This document shows, piece after piece, positions 7,202-16,600 of a stretch of 20,416 bases of DNA. The notes under the pieces are model-generated. The model was given only the letters and a program-made list of their open reading frames with translations, was not told the origin of the DNA and searched no databases. Position 1 is the first letter of the stretch. Each line of letters starts with the position of its first letter. Source of the DNA: JBGZFC01 sp964346495. GTDB taxonomy: Bacteria; Bacteroidota; Bacteroidia; Bacteroidales; Dysgonomonadaceae. The stretch is taken from assembly GCA_964346495.1 (NCBI GenBank), contig CAYFUW010000037.1:1-20416 (forward strand), read 5' to 3'. Made by a program: the position numbers and the translations under genes.

Positions 7202-8377
7202 TTATTTGTATTCAAATCTACCAAATTCACTTTCGATAATCAATTCTCTGTTTTCTGATTTTTCTATATATCCAACTATTTGAGCATCAACGTTGAATGA
7301 GCGGGAAATATCGATGATTTCCTGTGCATAACGTTCCGGTAAATAGATCTCCATTCGATGTCCCATGTTAAAAACTTTGTACATCTCTTGCCAATCGGTT
7401 CCTGATTGTTTGTGAATCAAATCGAAAAGCGGTGGGATAGGGAATAGGTTGTTTTTTACTACTCTTAATCCATCGTTTAAAAAATGCATAATTTTTGTTT
7501 GTGCACCACCTGAACAGTGAACCATTCCATTAACATTTCCTCGTAACTCTATTAATATCTGAGAGATAATAGGGGCGTATGTGCGGGTAGGGGAAAGAAC
7601 CAATTTTCCGGCATCGATACCCAAATTCTCTATTTCATCGGTCAATTTCATTCCTCCGGAATAAACCAAATCTTCAGGAATAGAGTTATCGTAACTTTCG
7701 GGATATTTTTTTGCTAAATAGTTAGAAAAAACATCGTGGCGCGCAGAAGTTAATCCGTTGCTACCCATACCGCCATTATATTCTTGCTCGTAAGTAGCTT
7801 GTCCTGAAGAAGATAAGCCTACAATAACATCTCCGGCTTGAATATTTGCATTATCTATCACATCTGAACGCTTCATACGACATGCAACAGTGCTGTCAAC
7901 AATGATAGTACGCACTAAATCGCCCACATCGGCAGTTTCTCCGCCCGTAGGATAGATTTTAACCCCTAATGAGGTTAACTCTTCACACAACTCGTTTGTG
8001 CCGTTAATAATGGCGGAAATTACTTCGCCGGGAATTAAGTTTTTATTTCGTCCTATTGTAGAAGAGACCAATATTGAATCGGTTGCTCCAACGCATAATA
8101 AATCGTCCACGTTCATAATTAGAGCATCCTGAGCTATTCCTTTCCAAACGGAAATATCTCCGGTTTCACGCCAATAAACGTATGCAAGCGATGATTTGGT
8201 TCCGGCGCCATCAGCATGCATAATATTGCAATATTCCGGGTCGTTACCTAAATAATCGGGAATTATTTTGCAAAATGCTTTCGGGAAAACTCCTTTGTCT
8301 ATATTTTTAATGGCGTTATGAACATCTTCTTTAGATGCTGAAACTCCACGTTGAATGTATCTTTGATTTGTTGACAT
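7202..8377 (-). CDS. purM: AIR synthase (phosphoribosylformylglycinamidine cyclo-ligase)
   Basis: This 391-aa protein is of the PurM/AIR-synthase family, which closes the imidazole ring of purines by converting FGAM to AIR with ATP. Motifs visible are the glycine-rich DGAGTKSSLAY (56-66), MNVDDLLCVGA (88-98) and TGGETADVGD (144-153). It is longer than the 345-aa E. coli enzyme and diverged in the C-terminal half, as is usual for the Bacteroidota form. I chose ATG at 8377. An upstream TTG at 8404 would add nine residues, but it overlaps the -7 promoter box, so it would lie outside the mRNA. It is the first gene of the unit ending in pyrF. Confidence 0.93.
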   Translation of the reverse strand: MSTNQRYIQRGVSASKEDVHNAIKNIDKGVFPKAFCKIIPDYLGNDPEYCNIMHADGAGTKSSLAYVYWRETGDISVWKGIAQDALIMNVDDLLCVGATDSILVSSTIGRNKNLIPGEVISAIINGTNELCEELTSLGVKIYPTGGETADVGDLVRTIIVDSTVACRMKRSDVIDNANIQAGDVIVGLSSSGQATYEQEYNGGMGSNGLTSARHDVFSNYLAKKYPESYDNSIPEDLVYSGGMKLTDEIENLGIDAGKLVLSPTRTYAPIISQILIELRGNVNGMVHCSGGAQTKIMHFLNDGLRVVKNNLFPIPPLFDLIHKQSGTDWQEMYKVFNMGHRMEIYLPERYAQEIIDISRSFNVDAQIVGYIEKSENRELIIESEFGRFEYK

Positions 8378-8401
8378 AAGCTTGATTATTGATATATTCT
8401 G

Positions 8402-8409
8402 CAAAAGTA
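8402..8409 (-). promoter_or_regulatory. -7 box of the purM-prfA-pyrF operon
   Basis: On the minus strand these bases read TACTTTTG, a full match to the Bacteroidota -7 consensus TAnnTTTG. The box ends 24 nt before the purM ATG, which implies a 5' leader of about 15-20 nt. The -33 element is not evident. Confidence 0.55.
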
Positions 8410-8538
8410 ATAAAAAACAATGAATTTCCTTTTTAATTTTAATATATCTGTAATCCTATAATTACTATTATGTTTAAATGTCTTTTGCAACTTGAATAAA
8501 TAACTACTTTTATTGTATCAAGATTAAAAAAAGATTAT

Positions 8539-8571
8539 AAAAAAAGTGGCAACTTTTTCAAGATGCCACTT
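8539..8571 (-). terminator. Intrinsic terminator after the TPR gene
   Basis: Read on the minus strand, AAGTGGCA (8571-8564) pairs with TGCCACTT (8551-8544) around a 12-nt loop. A run of T extends to 8539. The stem is 8 bp and lies 25 nt past the stop of the TPR gene, before the purM promoter, so it separates the two units. Confidence 0.75.
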
Positions 8572-8596
8572 AATAAATATTTAATATAGTCAATAA

Positions 8597-9868
8597 TTAT
8601 AATCCTAATTCAGCTTCAACTTCTTTTAATTGTGCCGATTTATCAACACCCATCAAGCTTAAGTTGTAGTAAACATTTCTTAGTTTCATTAATGCTCCGT
8701 CAATTTCGCTTTTTGATGCAGAACGTGCTCTTAATGAATTTGTGAATTTTTCAAGAAATGGTAATGCTTTTTGATAAAGATCTACTACTATCTTATCATT
8801 TTCAAGCTGAAGTTTTCTATCACTGATTTTTGCTGTTTCATCTTTCAAGTCTTGTGCTTGTAAAATGTAGTTTACAGCTATTTGCTCCATTGCTCTTTCA
8901 CAATTAGGATCTTGTGCTAATGCTTTATTATACTCAGCTTCTGCTCCTTTATAATCGCCTTTTTCAGCTAATAATGCACCTTTTACACTATTTAAATCGC
9001 ATGCATTTGCAGGATCGTTTGCAATAGCTTGATCCAGGTATTGCATTGCTTTGTCATTTTGACCATTTTGAATAAATACGTTAACAAGGTTTGGTATAAA
9101 ATATCTGCTGCCAGGGAATTTGTCAGCTCCTTGATATAGAGTTTCCATATATTTTGCACTGTCACCTAGTTGTAAATACTCACTTGCCAATAGTTCATAA
9201 AGCTCCATTTCTTTATATGTACTATTATCAATAAACGGCTCATTTGTAGCCTTTTTAAGCATATTGATAGCTCTTGGATGCTCTTGTGCTAGAATTGCAG
9301 AAACAATAGCGTAATATTTAATAACCTGGTATGTAGAGTCAATTATAAAAGGTTCTTTAGTTCCTTCAAACATTGCCAATGTTGGTATTTCCCAATAAAC
9401 TTCAAAAGCATCAGCAGCTTTACTATAGTTTTGTTGTTCGTTGAAATATACTCCGGCATTAACAAAAAATGCTTGACTGCCTCTTAATACATCTGAAATA
9501 TCTCTTCTTACTCTGTTTCTAACTTTTCCTTTTGCATCGGGTAATTCACCTAATGAGTCTGCTTTTAAGTACGGTTTGTAAGAATCGAGTAATCCATTAT
9601 ACATAACACCTTTATCCGACTCTTTTCCAAGAATTTCTTTATCTCTTTCAAGGTCAAATGCTTTGTATTTAACATCACCGAAAATTTTCCATGTTTCCGG
9701 ATCTGCTGCTGTTTCAGGATTTTGAGTTGCCTGATCAATCAATATGCCAGCTTCTTTCAAGTCATTTTTTCCTAATGACCTTTTCGCATCTCTTAATGCT
9801 GATTTTTGCGCTGATACTGAACCTGCTGCAAAAATTGCTACGATAGATAAGAATAAGATTTTTCTCAT
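8597..9868 (-). CDS. Secreted tetratricopeptide-repeat protein
   Basis: This 423-aa protein has a typical signal peptide (cleavage after SVSA, before Gln21), so it is probably periplasmic, with no lipobox. The body is all alpha-helical. The clearest TPR units lie at about 257-328 (NVFIQNGQNDKAMQYLDQAIANDP, split here as VFIQNGQNDKAM and YLDQAIANDP, then GDYKGAEAEYNKALAQDP). Earlier helices at about 130-250 look like degenerate repeats. TPR proteins act as scaffolds for protein contacts; the partner is unknown. The gene lies 140 nt downstream of the broken DUF2846 gene and two genes after gyrA. A terminator follows it. A near -7 box (TATGTTTT) lies upstream but is a weak match. Confidence 0.85.
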   Translation of the reverse strand: MRKILFLSIVAIFAAGSVSAQKSALRDAKRSLGKNDLKEAGILIDQATQNPETAADPETWKIFGDVKYKAFDLERDKEILGKESDKGVMYNGLLDSYKPYLKADSLGELPDAKGKVRNRVRRDISDVLRGSQAFFVNAGVYFNEQQNYSKAADAFEVYWEIPTLAMFEGTKEPFIIDSTYQVIKYYAIVSAILAQEHPRAINMLKKATNEPFIDNSTYKEMELYELLASEYLQLGDSAKYMETLYQGADKFPGSRYFIPNLVNVFIQNGQNDKAMQYLDQAIANDPANACDLNSVKGALLAEKGDYKGAEAEYNKALAQDPNCERAMEQIAVNYILQAQDLKDETAKISDRKLQLENDKIVVDLYQKALPFLEKFTNSLRARSASKSEIDGALMKLRNVYYNLSLMGVDKSAQLKEVEAELGL

Positions 9869-10008
9869 TTTTTTAATATTTAAAATTGTTTATTAATTTC
9901 TTTGATAAATTACTTACTTAAAATTTTGACACTTATAAAAACATAAAGTTTAAATTTTACTGATATAAGTTTAGATAATAAAAACTACGGAGATATGTAC
10001 TTTAAAAT

Positions 10009-10599
10009 TTATTGTAGCATTTCGTCCGGAATAAACATATCTGCAGTCAATATTTTCACATAATTGTCTTTATATTGCCACTCATTAATGTAACGTTCCA
10101 TAATATTTTCCACAAAACCTCTGGCTTGTAGTTTATTTGTTGTTTTGTCAATTACAGATTTAGGAGTAGTAACAGGTGCTTTTGAGTTGACAAGTTCTAT
10201 AGCTCTTTGCAATTCTTTTTCTTGCTGAGGATCTGCAATATTTTGAGGATCTAATCCTGCTTGAGCTTTCCATGCCCCCATTTTTATGTCTACCATAATG
10301 ATATAAGTTTTACCGGCTTCGAGATTGGCTTTTACAAATTGTTTATTTTCGCTTGATACCCAAAAAAGATGTTCTCCGGCTTCAATCTCATAACGCATAT
10401 AGTTTTTACCTTTGAAAATACCAATGAACTCTTAGCCATGAAAAAACTCGAATGAGACTGCTCCACCATAATTGCTAACTCGTGTAAAATAAACAACCGC
10501 ATTTCCTTCTGCCGGAGGTGTAAATCCTTGTGCCATTGCAGGTGCTATAATGAACAGACTCATTATGACTAAGAAACTAGCTTTTTTTATTGCTTTCAT
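10009..10599 (-). pseudogene. DUF2846-like secreted protein gene interrupted by in-frame TAA
   Basis: Starting at the ATG at 10599, the frame reads a signal peptide (MKAIKKASFLVIMSLFII then APAMA, cleavage before Gln24) and the first half of a DUF2846-like domain (GNAVVYFTRVSNYGG). Codon 56 is then TAA (10434-10432). The same frame continues without another stop through EFIGIFKGKNYMRYEIEAGEH and VKANLEAGKTYIIMVDIKMG to 10009. Both halves belong to one domain, and the shared frame rules out a frameshift. The downstream part alone could be read as a 129-residue product from ATG 10398, but that would lack the signal peptide and the first strands. TAA is a normal stop elsewhere here (gyrA and secA end in it), so recoding is unlikely. 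Causes could be a recent nonsense mutation or a sequencing error. It sits 43 nt after gyrA. Confidence 0.8.
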
Positions 10600-10642
10600 A
10601 AATTAATTATTTAAGTTATTATTTAAAAATATAAAATGCTTA

Positions 10643-13204
10643 TTACTGATTATTATCAGTTTGGTTATTATCATCATTTACTTGGTTTTCATTACCATTT
10701 TCATTCTCAATTTGAGTAATATCATCTTCATCGGTATCCTCAGCATTTACCTTACATACAGATGCTATTTCATCATTACGTTTATCCAAATTTATCAGAC
10801 GAACTCCCTGAGTAGCACGTCCCATGATGCGAATATCGGCAATTTTTACACGTATCGTTATACCAGACTTGTTAATAATCATTAAATCATTGTCGTCTGT
10901 TACACTTTTTATTGCTACAAGCTTACCTGTTTTCTCTGTAATATTCAGTGTTTTAACGCCTTTACCTCCTCTTTTGGTAATTCTATAAATTGGTTCACCA
11001 TCTTCATCGTCAAGTATAGTGCGTTTACCATATCCTTGTTCCGAAACAACTAAAATAGTCTCTCCAGAATCAGCTCTGCCACAAATCATTCCAATTACAT
11101 GATCTTCGCCATCATCATCAAGAGTCATTCCTTTTACTCCTGTTGCTGTTCGTCCCATTGGTCTAACATCTTGCTCGAAGAAACGTATAGCACGACCATT
11201 TCTGTTTGCTAAAACGATATTATTTTCGCCATTTGTCAATCTTACGGAAATTACCTGGTCATCATCGCGTAATCCGATTGCAATCACACCGTTTTGACGT
11301 GGACGTGAGTAAGCTTCCAGCAATGTTTTCTTGATAATTCCTTGTCTTGTACAGAACAACAGATAGTGCGAATTGATATACTCTTCATCTTCCAGTGTCA
11401 ATACACGAACAAATGCTGTTATGCTATCATCCGAATCGATATTGAGCAGATTTTGAATGGCTCTTCCTTTTGATGTTTTTGAACCTTCGGGTATTTCGTA
11501 AACTCGTAGCCAATAACATTTTCCTTTTTGAGTAAAGAAAAGCATATAGTTGTGGTTGGTAGCAGGATAGATATATTCCACGAAGTCTTCATCGCGGGTA
11601 TCTGTTCCTTTGGAGCCCACCCCACCCCTGTTCTGAGTTCTAAACTCAGCTAGTGGTGTACGTTTGATGTATCCAAAATGTGAAATTGTGATAATCATCT
11701 CATCATCGGCATAAAAGTCCTCCGGATTCATATCTTCTGCAGCGAAAATAATCTCAGAACGACGTTCGTCACCATACTTATCTTTAATCTCAATCAACTC
11801 TTCTTTAATAATTTGCATTCTCAACTCTTCGTTGTTCAATATATCATTTAGATGAGCGATAAGTTTTTTGATCTCTTCGAATTCGGCTCTAAGCTTATCT
11901 TGTTCTAATCCGGTAAGCTGACGCAAGCGCATTTCTACGATTGCTCTTGCCTGGATATCAGACAGTTCGAAGCGTTCCATTAAGCGTTGGATTGCCTCTT
12001 GAGGGCTGCTTGAACCGCGAATAATTGCAATTACCTCATCTATATTATCTGATGCGATAATCAACCCTTCCAGGATATGTGCTCTCTCTTCCGCTTTGCG
12101 AAGTTCGTATTGTGTACGTCTTACAACTACATCGTGACGATGATCGACAAAATGTTCAATCATCTGTTTCAAATTGAGTTGCTGTGGACGACCTTTTACC
12201 AATGCAATATTGTTTACACTAAACGACGATTGCATTGCTGTCATTTTATATAGCTTGTTGAGCACAACGTTAGCATTTGCATCACGTTTTAAGTCAACAA
12301 CAATACGCATTCCCTGACGGTCTGACTCATCGTTTACATTGGAAATTCCATCAATCTTTTTTTCGGCAACCAATTCAGCAATATTACTGATTAAGTCTGC
12401 TTTATTTACGAGATAAGGAATTTCTGTAACAACAATTTTATCGTGATTTTTATCCGATTCTATTTCTGCTTTAGCACGCATTACAATACGTCCCCTACCC
12501 GTCTCAAAAGCCTCTTCTACACCTTTGTAGCCATAAATATAACCTCCGGTTGGGAAATCGGGTGCTTTGATGTATTGCATTAAACCTTGCGTATCTATTT
12601 CGTTATCATCGATATAAGCTACAATGCCGTTGATAACCTCCGTAAGGTTGTGTGGTGCCATATTTGTTGCCATACCTACGGCAATACCCGATGCTCCGTT
12701 TATTAGCAAATTAGGGATTCGTGTAGGTAAAACAGTTGGCTCCTGAAGTGTATCATCAAAGTTGTTTTGAAAATCAACGGTCTCTTTGTCGATATCTCGA
12801 AGCATCTCTTCGGCAAGTTTGTTCAAACGAGCTTCGGTATAACGCATCGCCGCGGGACTATCACCATCCACACTACCCATATTACCTTGACCGTCAACCA
12901 ACATGTAGCGCATGCTCCACTCTTGCGCGAGACGCACCATTGCATTATATACGGATGAGTCACCGTGTGGGTGAAACTTACCCATTACCTCTCCGACAAT
13001 ACGTGCCGATTTTTTATAAGGTTTATCAGATGTATTTCCCAGTTCGGACATTCCGAAAAGAATACGTCTGTGCACTGGTTTAAAACCATCACGCACTTCC
13101 GGTAATGCACGCGATACAATAACAGACATCGAATAGTCGATGTATGCCGATTTCATTTCATCTTCAATATTAATTTTGATGATTCTGTCTTCTTGCTCAA
13201 TCAT
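10643..13204 (-). CDS. gyrA: DNA gyrase subunit A
   Basis: This 853-aa protein is the breakage-reunion subunit of gyrase, which with GyrB introduces negative supercoils using ATP. The N-terminal breakage domain is intact: YIDYSMSVIVSRALPEVRDG, then the quinolone region HPHGDSSVY (78-86), and the catalytic tyrosine Tyr122 in AAMRYTEARL. The GyrA box is QNRGGVG (524-530), a variant of QRRGGKG, followed by the DNA-wrapping beta-pinwheel. This marks it as gyrase rather than topoisomerase IV. Residue 87 is Asn, where E. coli has Asp. The C-terminal tail is rich in Asp, Asn, Glu and Gln. No strong TAnnTTTG box was found in the 152 nt upstream, but an inverted repeat lies there. Confidence 0.97.
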   Translation of the reverse strand: MIEQEDRIIKINIEDEMKSAYIDYSMSVIVSRALPEVRDGFKPVHRRILFGMSELGNTSDKPYKKSARIVGEVMGKFHPHGDSSVYNAMVRLAQEWSMRYMLVDGQGNMGSVDGDSPAAMRYTEARLNKLAEEMLRDIDKETVDFQNNFDDTLQEPTVLPTRIPNLLINGASGIAVGMATNMAPHNLTEVINGIVAYIDDNEIDTQGLMQYIKAPDFPTGGYIYGYKGVEEAFETGRGRIVMRAKAEIESDKNHDKIVVTEIPYLVNKADLISNIAELVAEKKIDGISNVNDESDRQGMRIVVDLKRDANANVVLNKLYKMTAMQSSFSVNNIALVKGRPQQLNLKQMIEHFVDHRHDVVVRRTQYELRKAEERAHILEGLIIASDNIDEVIAIIRGSSSPQEAIQRLMERFELSDIQARAIVEMRLRQLTGLEQDKLRAEFEEIKKLIAHLNDILNNEELRMQIIKEELIEIKDKYGDERRSEIIFAAEDMNPEDFYADDEMIITISHFGYIKRTPLAEFRTQNRGGVGSKGTDTRDEDFVEYIYPATNHNYMLFFTQKGKCYWLRVYEIPEGSKTSKGRAIQNLLNIDSDDSITAFVRVLTLEDEEYINSHYLLFCTRQGIIKKTLLEAYSRPRQNGVIAIGLRDDDQVISVRLTNGENNIVLANRNGRAIRFFEQDVRPMGRTATGVKGMTLDDDGEDHVIGMICGRADSGETILVVSEQGYGKRTILDDEDGEPIYRITKRGGKGVKTLNITEKTGKLVAIKSVTDDNDLMIINKSGITIRVKIADIRIMGRATQGVRLINLDKRNDEIASVCKVNAEDTDEDDITQIENENGNENQVNDDNNQTDNNQ

Positions 13205-13241
13205 ATTAAAATGTGATTTTCTTCTTTATTCTTACATTGCT

Positions 13242-13312
13242 AAAGTGCTATATAAAAACACATTAGAAATGAGTGTAATTTGATTCAAAATATTCTACTA
13301 AGGTAGCACTTT
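13242..13312. repeat. 9-bp inverted repeat upstream of gyrA
   Basis: AAAGTGCTA (13242-13250) and its exact reverse complement TAGCACTTT (13304-13312) flank 53 bp in the gap before gyrA. They lie 38-108 nt upstream of the gyrA start. This could be a regulatory or structured element, or chance in AT-rich DNA. Confidence 0.35.
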
Positions 13313-13356
13313 TTTGGCATTTAACAAAAGATTTTTAGTAAGAAAAGATATTTTTT

Positions 13357-13629
13357 TCAATAAATTAGTACTGATAAAAGAGCCAGATATGCTAGCGGAT
13401 AAATGTAAAATTTATACTTTGAAAAAAATGTTTTAGATGTTATTTTTCTTTTATTAAAAACAAGTAAAATAATACGAAAGAACATCCATCCACCTAATAT
13501 TATAAAAAAATACAAAGATAGAGTGCTTACAATTTCCAATTTATTTCTTGATGCTGCAAATATTAAACATAAATACAGCATACATTTTAAAATATCGTTC
13601 AACACTCTATCTTTAAATATTTTATCCAT
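13357..13629 (-). CDS. Small membrane protein, unknown function
   Basis: A 90-aa product with three likely membrane helices: about 13-27, 36-58 (LSLYFFIILGGWMFFRIILL) and 75-90. A basic stretch, NKRKITSKTFFSKYK, lies between the second and third. I recognise no family. I chose ATG 13629; a TTG at 13644 would add five residues. It lies 38 nt after the secA stop on the same strand and 152 nt before gyrA. It could be a small helper of the membrane or secretion machinery, or an unrelated gene. Coding is supported mainly by hydrophobic periodicity and placement, so a chance frame is possible. Confidence 0.5.
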   Translation of the reverse strand: MDKIFKDRVLNDILKCMLYLCLIFAASRNKLEIVSTLSLYFFIILGGWMFFRIILLVFNKRKITSKTFFSKYKFYIYPLAYLALLSVLIY

Positions 13630-13667
13630 ATTTTTGTTATCCAAAAAAGCTCGGTTAAACTTTACAT

Positions 13668-16600
13668 TTATCCGTGGCAGTTTTTATATTTTTTGCCGCT
13701 TCCGCATGGACAAGGATCGTTACGACCAACTTTTTTCTCAACTCTAATTGGTTCAAGTTTTTGTGGTTGACGTTGTTGTGGCATACCTCCATTATCTCCA
13801 CCACCACTGATGCCACTCTCCATTTCATCTTTTTGAGTGCGATATTTGCTGTAGTCGGTTTTTTGTTCGGGTGCAGCTTGGCGAACTTGTCCCGGGTCTT
13901 GAATTGGAATTTGCCCTCGCATAAGGATTGACACTGATTTAGAGTTTACATCGTCAACCATTGCTTTAAACATGTTCATCGACTCAATTTTGTAGATAAG
14001 CAACGGGTCTTTTTGTTCGTAACTTGCATTTTGAACTGAATGGCGTAATTCGTCCATTTCACGAAGATGCTCTTTCCAATTTTCGTCGATTGTGTGTAGC
14101 AAAATAGATTTCTCGAACGATTTTACCAATGCTTTAGAGCCTGTTTCGTATGCCTCTTTCAGGTTGGTAGAAATATTGTAAACTTTTTTACCATCGGTAA
14201 TAGGTATCAGAATGTTTTGATACATAGCACCTTGGTTTTCATATACATCCTTGATTACAGGCTGTGCAATCTCTGCCAAACGGTCGGTTTTTCTCTTGAA
14301 ACCTGAAATGGCTTTATCAACCACCTTTTCTGTTTGCTCTTCCGTTCTCAAATTCTTCATTTCTGCTTCTGTAAACGGAACCTCAACAGCCATTACTCTG
14401 AAAAGGTCTAATTTCAGATTTTCGTAATCGCCTTCGTTCATTTCGATTACGTTTTGTGCTGTTTCGGTAATCATATTGGCAACGTCCATTTCGATACGTT
14501 CTCCCATAAGTGCATGGCGACGACGTTTGTAGATAAGTTCACGTTGCGAGTTCATCACATCGTCGTACTCCAACAGACGTTTACGAATACCAAAGTTGTT
14601 CTCTTCAACTTTTTTCTGTGCATTCTCAACCGATTTGTTCAACATGCTGTGTTCCAACATATCTCCCTCTTTAAAGCCCATTCTGTCCATCAAACTTGCA
14701 ATACGTTCCGATGCAAACAGACGCATCAAATCGTCTTCCAACGAAACAAAGAATACCGATGAACCCGGGTCTCCCTGACGACCGGCACGTCCACGCAGCT
14801 GACGGTCAACGCGTCGCGATTCGTGTCTTTCGGTACCGATAATAGCCAATCCTCCGGCATTTTTCACCTCATCGGTTAGCTTAATGTCAGTACCACGACC
14901 AGCCATGTTGGTTGCAATGGTTACCATTCCTTTTTGTCCGGCATTGGCAACAATTTCCGCCTCACGTTGGTGAAGTTTAGCGTTAAGTACGTCGTGTTTG
15001 ATTTTGCGTATTGTAAGCATTCGGCTCAATAACTCAGAAATTTCAACCGAAGTTGTACCCACAAGAACAGGACGCCCTTCGCCAATAATCTTCTCGATTT
15101 CTTCTATAACGGCCGTATATTTCTCGCGTTTGGTTTTATAGATTCTGTCATTTTGGTCGTTACGGATAATAGGTTTGTTGGTAGGAATTACAACCACGTC
15201 CAATTTATAGATGTCCCAAAATTCTCCTGCTTCCGTTTCGGCTGTACCGGTCATACCTGCAAGTTTATTATACATCCTGAAATAGTTTTGCAGAGTAATT
15301 GTCGCGAAAGTTTGAGTAGCTGCTTCCACTTTTACACGCTCTTTAGCTTCAATCGCCTGGTGCAATCCGTCAGAATAACGACGACCTTCCATAATACGTC
15401 CGGTCTGTTCGTCAACAATCTTAACTTTGTTGTCAATAACTACATACTCATCGTCTTTATTGAACAAAGTGTAAGCTTTTAAAAGTTGGTTTACAGTGTG
15501 AACACGTTCAGATTTAATTGCGTAGTTTTGAAGTAATTCATCTTTTTTAGCAGCTTTTTCTTCATCTGAAATATCTTGAACTTCCAATTCAGAAAGCTGT
15601 CCACTTATATCGGGAAGAACAAAAAATTGCGGGTCATCCGATTTTCCTGTTAACATATCGATACCTTTTTCCGTCAGTTCGATACTATTCATCTTCTCAT
15701 CAATAATGAAGTATAGCGGATCGGTAACAACGTGCATATGTTTCGATTGTTCTTGCATGTAGAAAGCTTCTGTTTTCAGCATAGTAGCTTTTACACCTTG
15801 CTCACTCAAATATTTGATAAGTGGTTTATATTTAGGCATCCCTTTGTAAGAGCGGAATAGAAGTAGAGCTCCCTCTTCTTGTTCTTTCGGATCTTCAGAT
15901 GCCATTTTTGTTTTAGCTTCGGCAAGCAACTGAGTTGTAAAATCGCGTTGAATTTTTACAAGCTGCTCTACTTTAGGACGGAAAACTTCAAATAGTTGGT
16001 CTTCTCCTTTTGGTACCGGTCCCGAAATAATCAACGGTGTACGAGCATCGTCGATAAGTACCGAGTCCACCTCGTCCACGATAGCATAGTTGTGCATGCG
16101 TTGCACCAAGTCTTTTGGCGAAATAGCCATATTATCACGCAGATAGTCGAAACCGAACTCGTTGTTTGTTCCAAAGGTAATATCTGCTTCGTATGCTCTG
16201 CGTCTTGCATCGGAGTTGGGTTCGTGTTTGTCGATACAATCTACTGAAAGTCCGTGGAACATGTAAATTGGTCCCATCCACTCCGAGTCACGTTTCGAAA
16301 GATAATCGTTCACTGTAACCACGTGTACTCCTCTGTGTGTTAGTGCATTTAGGAATACGGGAAGTGTTGCCACCAATGTTTTACCCTCTCCCGTAGCCAT
16401 TTCTGAGATTTTTCCCTGATGCAGAACAACTCCACCAAAAAGCTGCACATCATAATGAACCATATCCCAAGTGATTTCGTTTCCTCCTGCAATCCAGTGA
16501 TTTTGATAGATAGCTTTGTCGCCTTCAATTCGCACGAAATCGTGTGCTGCAGCCAAGTCTCTGTCGAAGTCGGTTGCAGTTACAACTGTCTCTTTGTTTT

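Noticed and set aside
10432..10434. TAA read as a recoded sense codon
   Set aside because: Confident genes here end with TAA, and known recoding of single codons uses UGA or UAG.
12736..13083. 115-codon open frame antisense to gyrA
   Set aside because: It overlaps the most conserved part of gyrA and has Arg/Tyr/His-rich content typical of a shadow frame.
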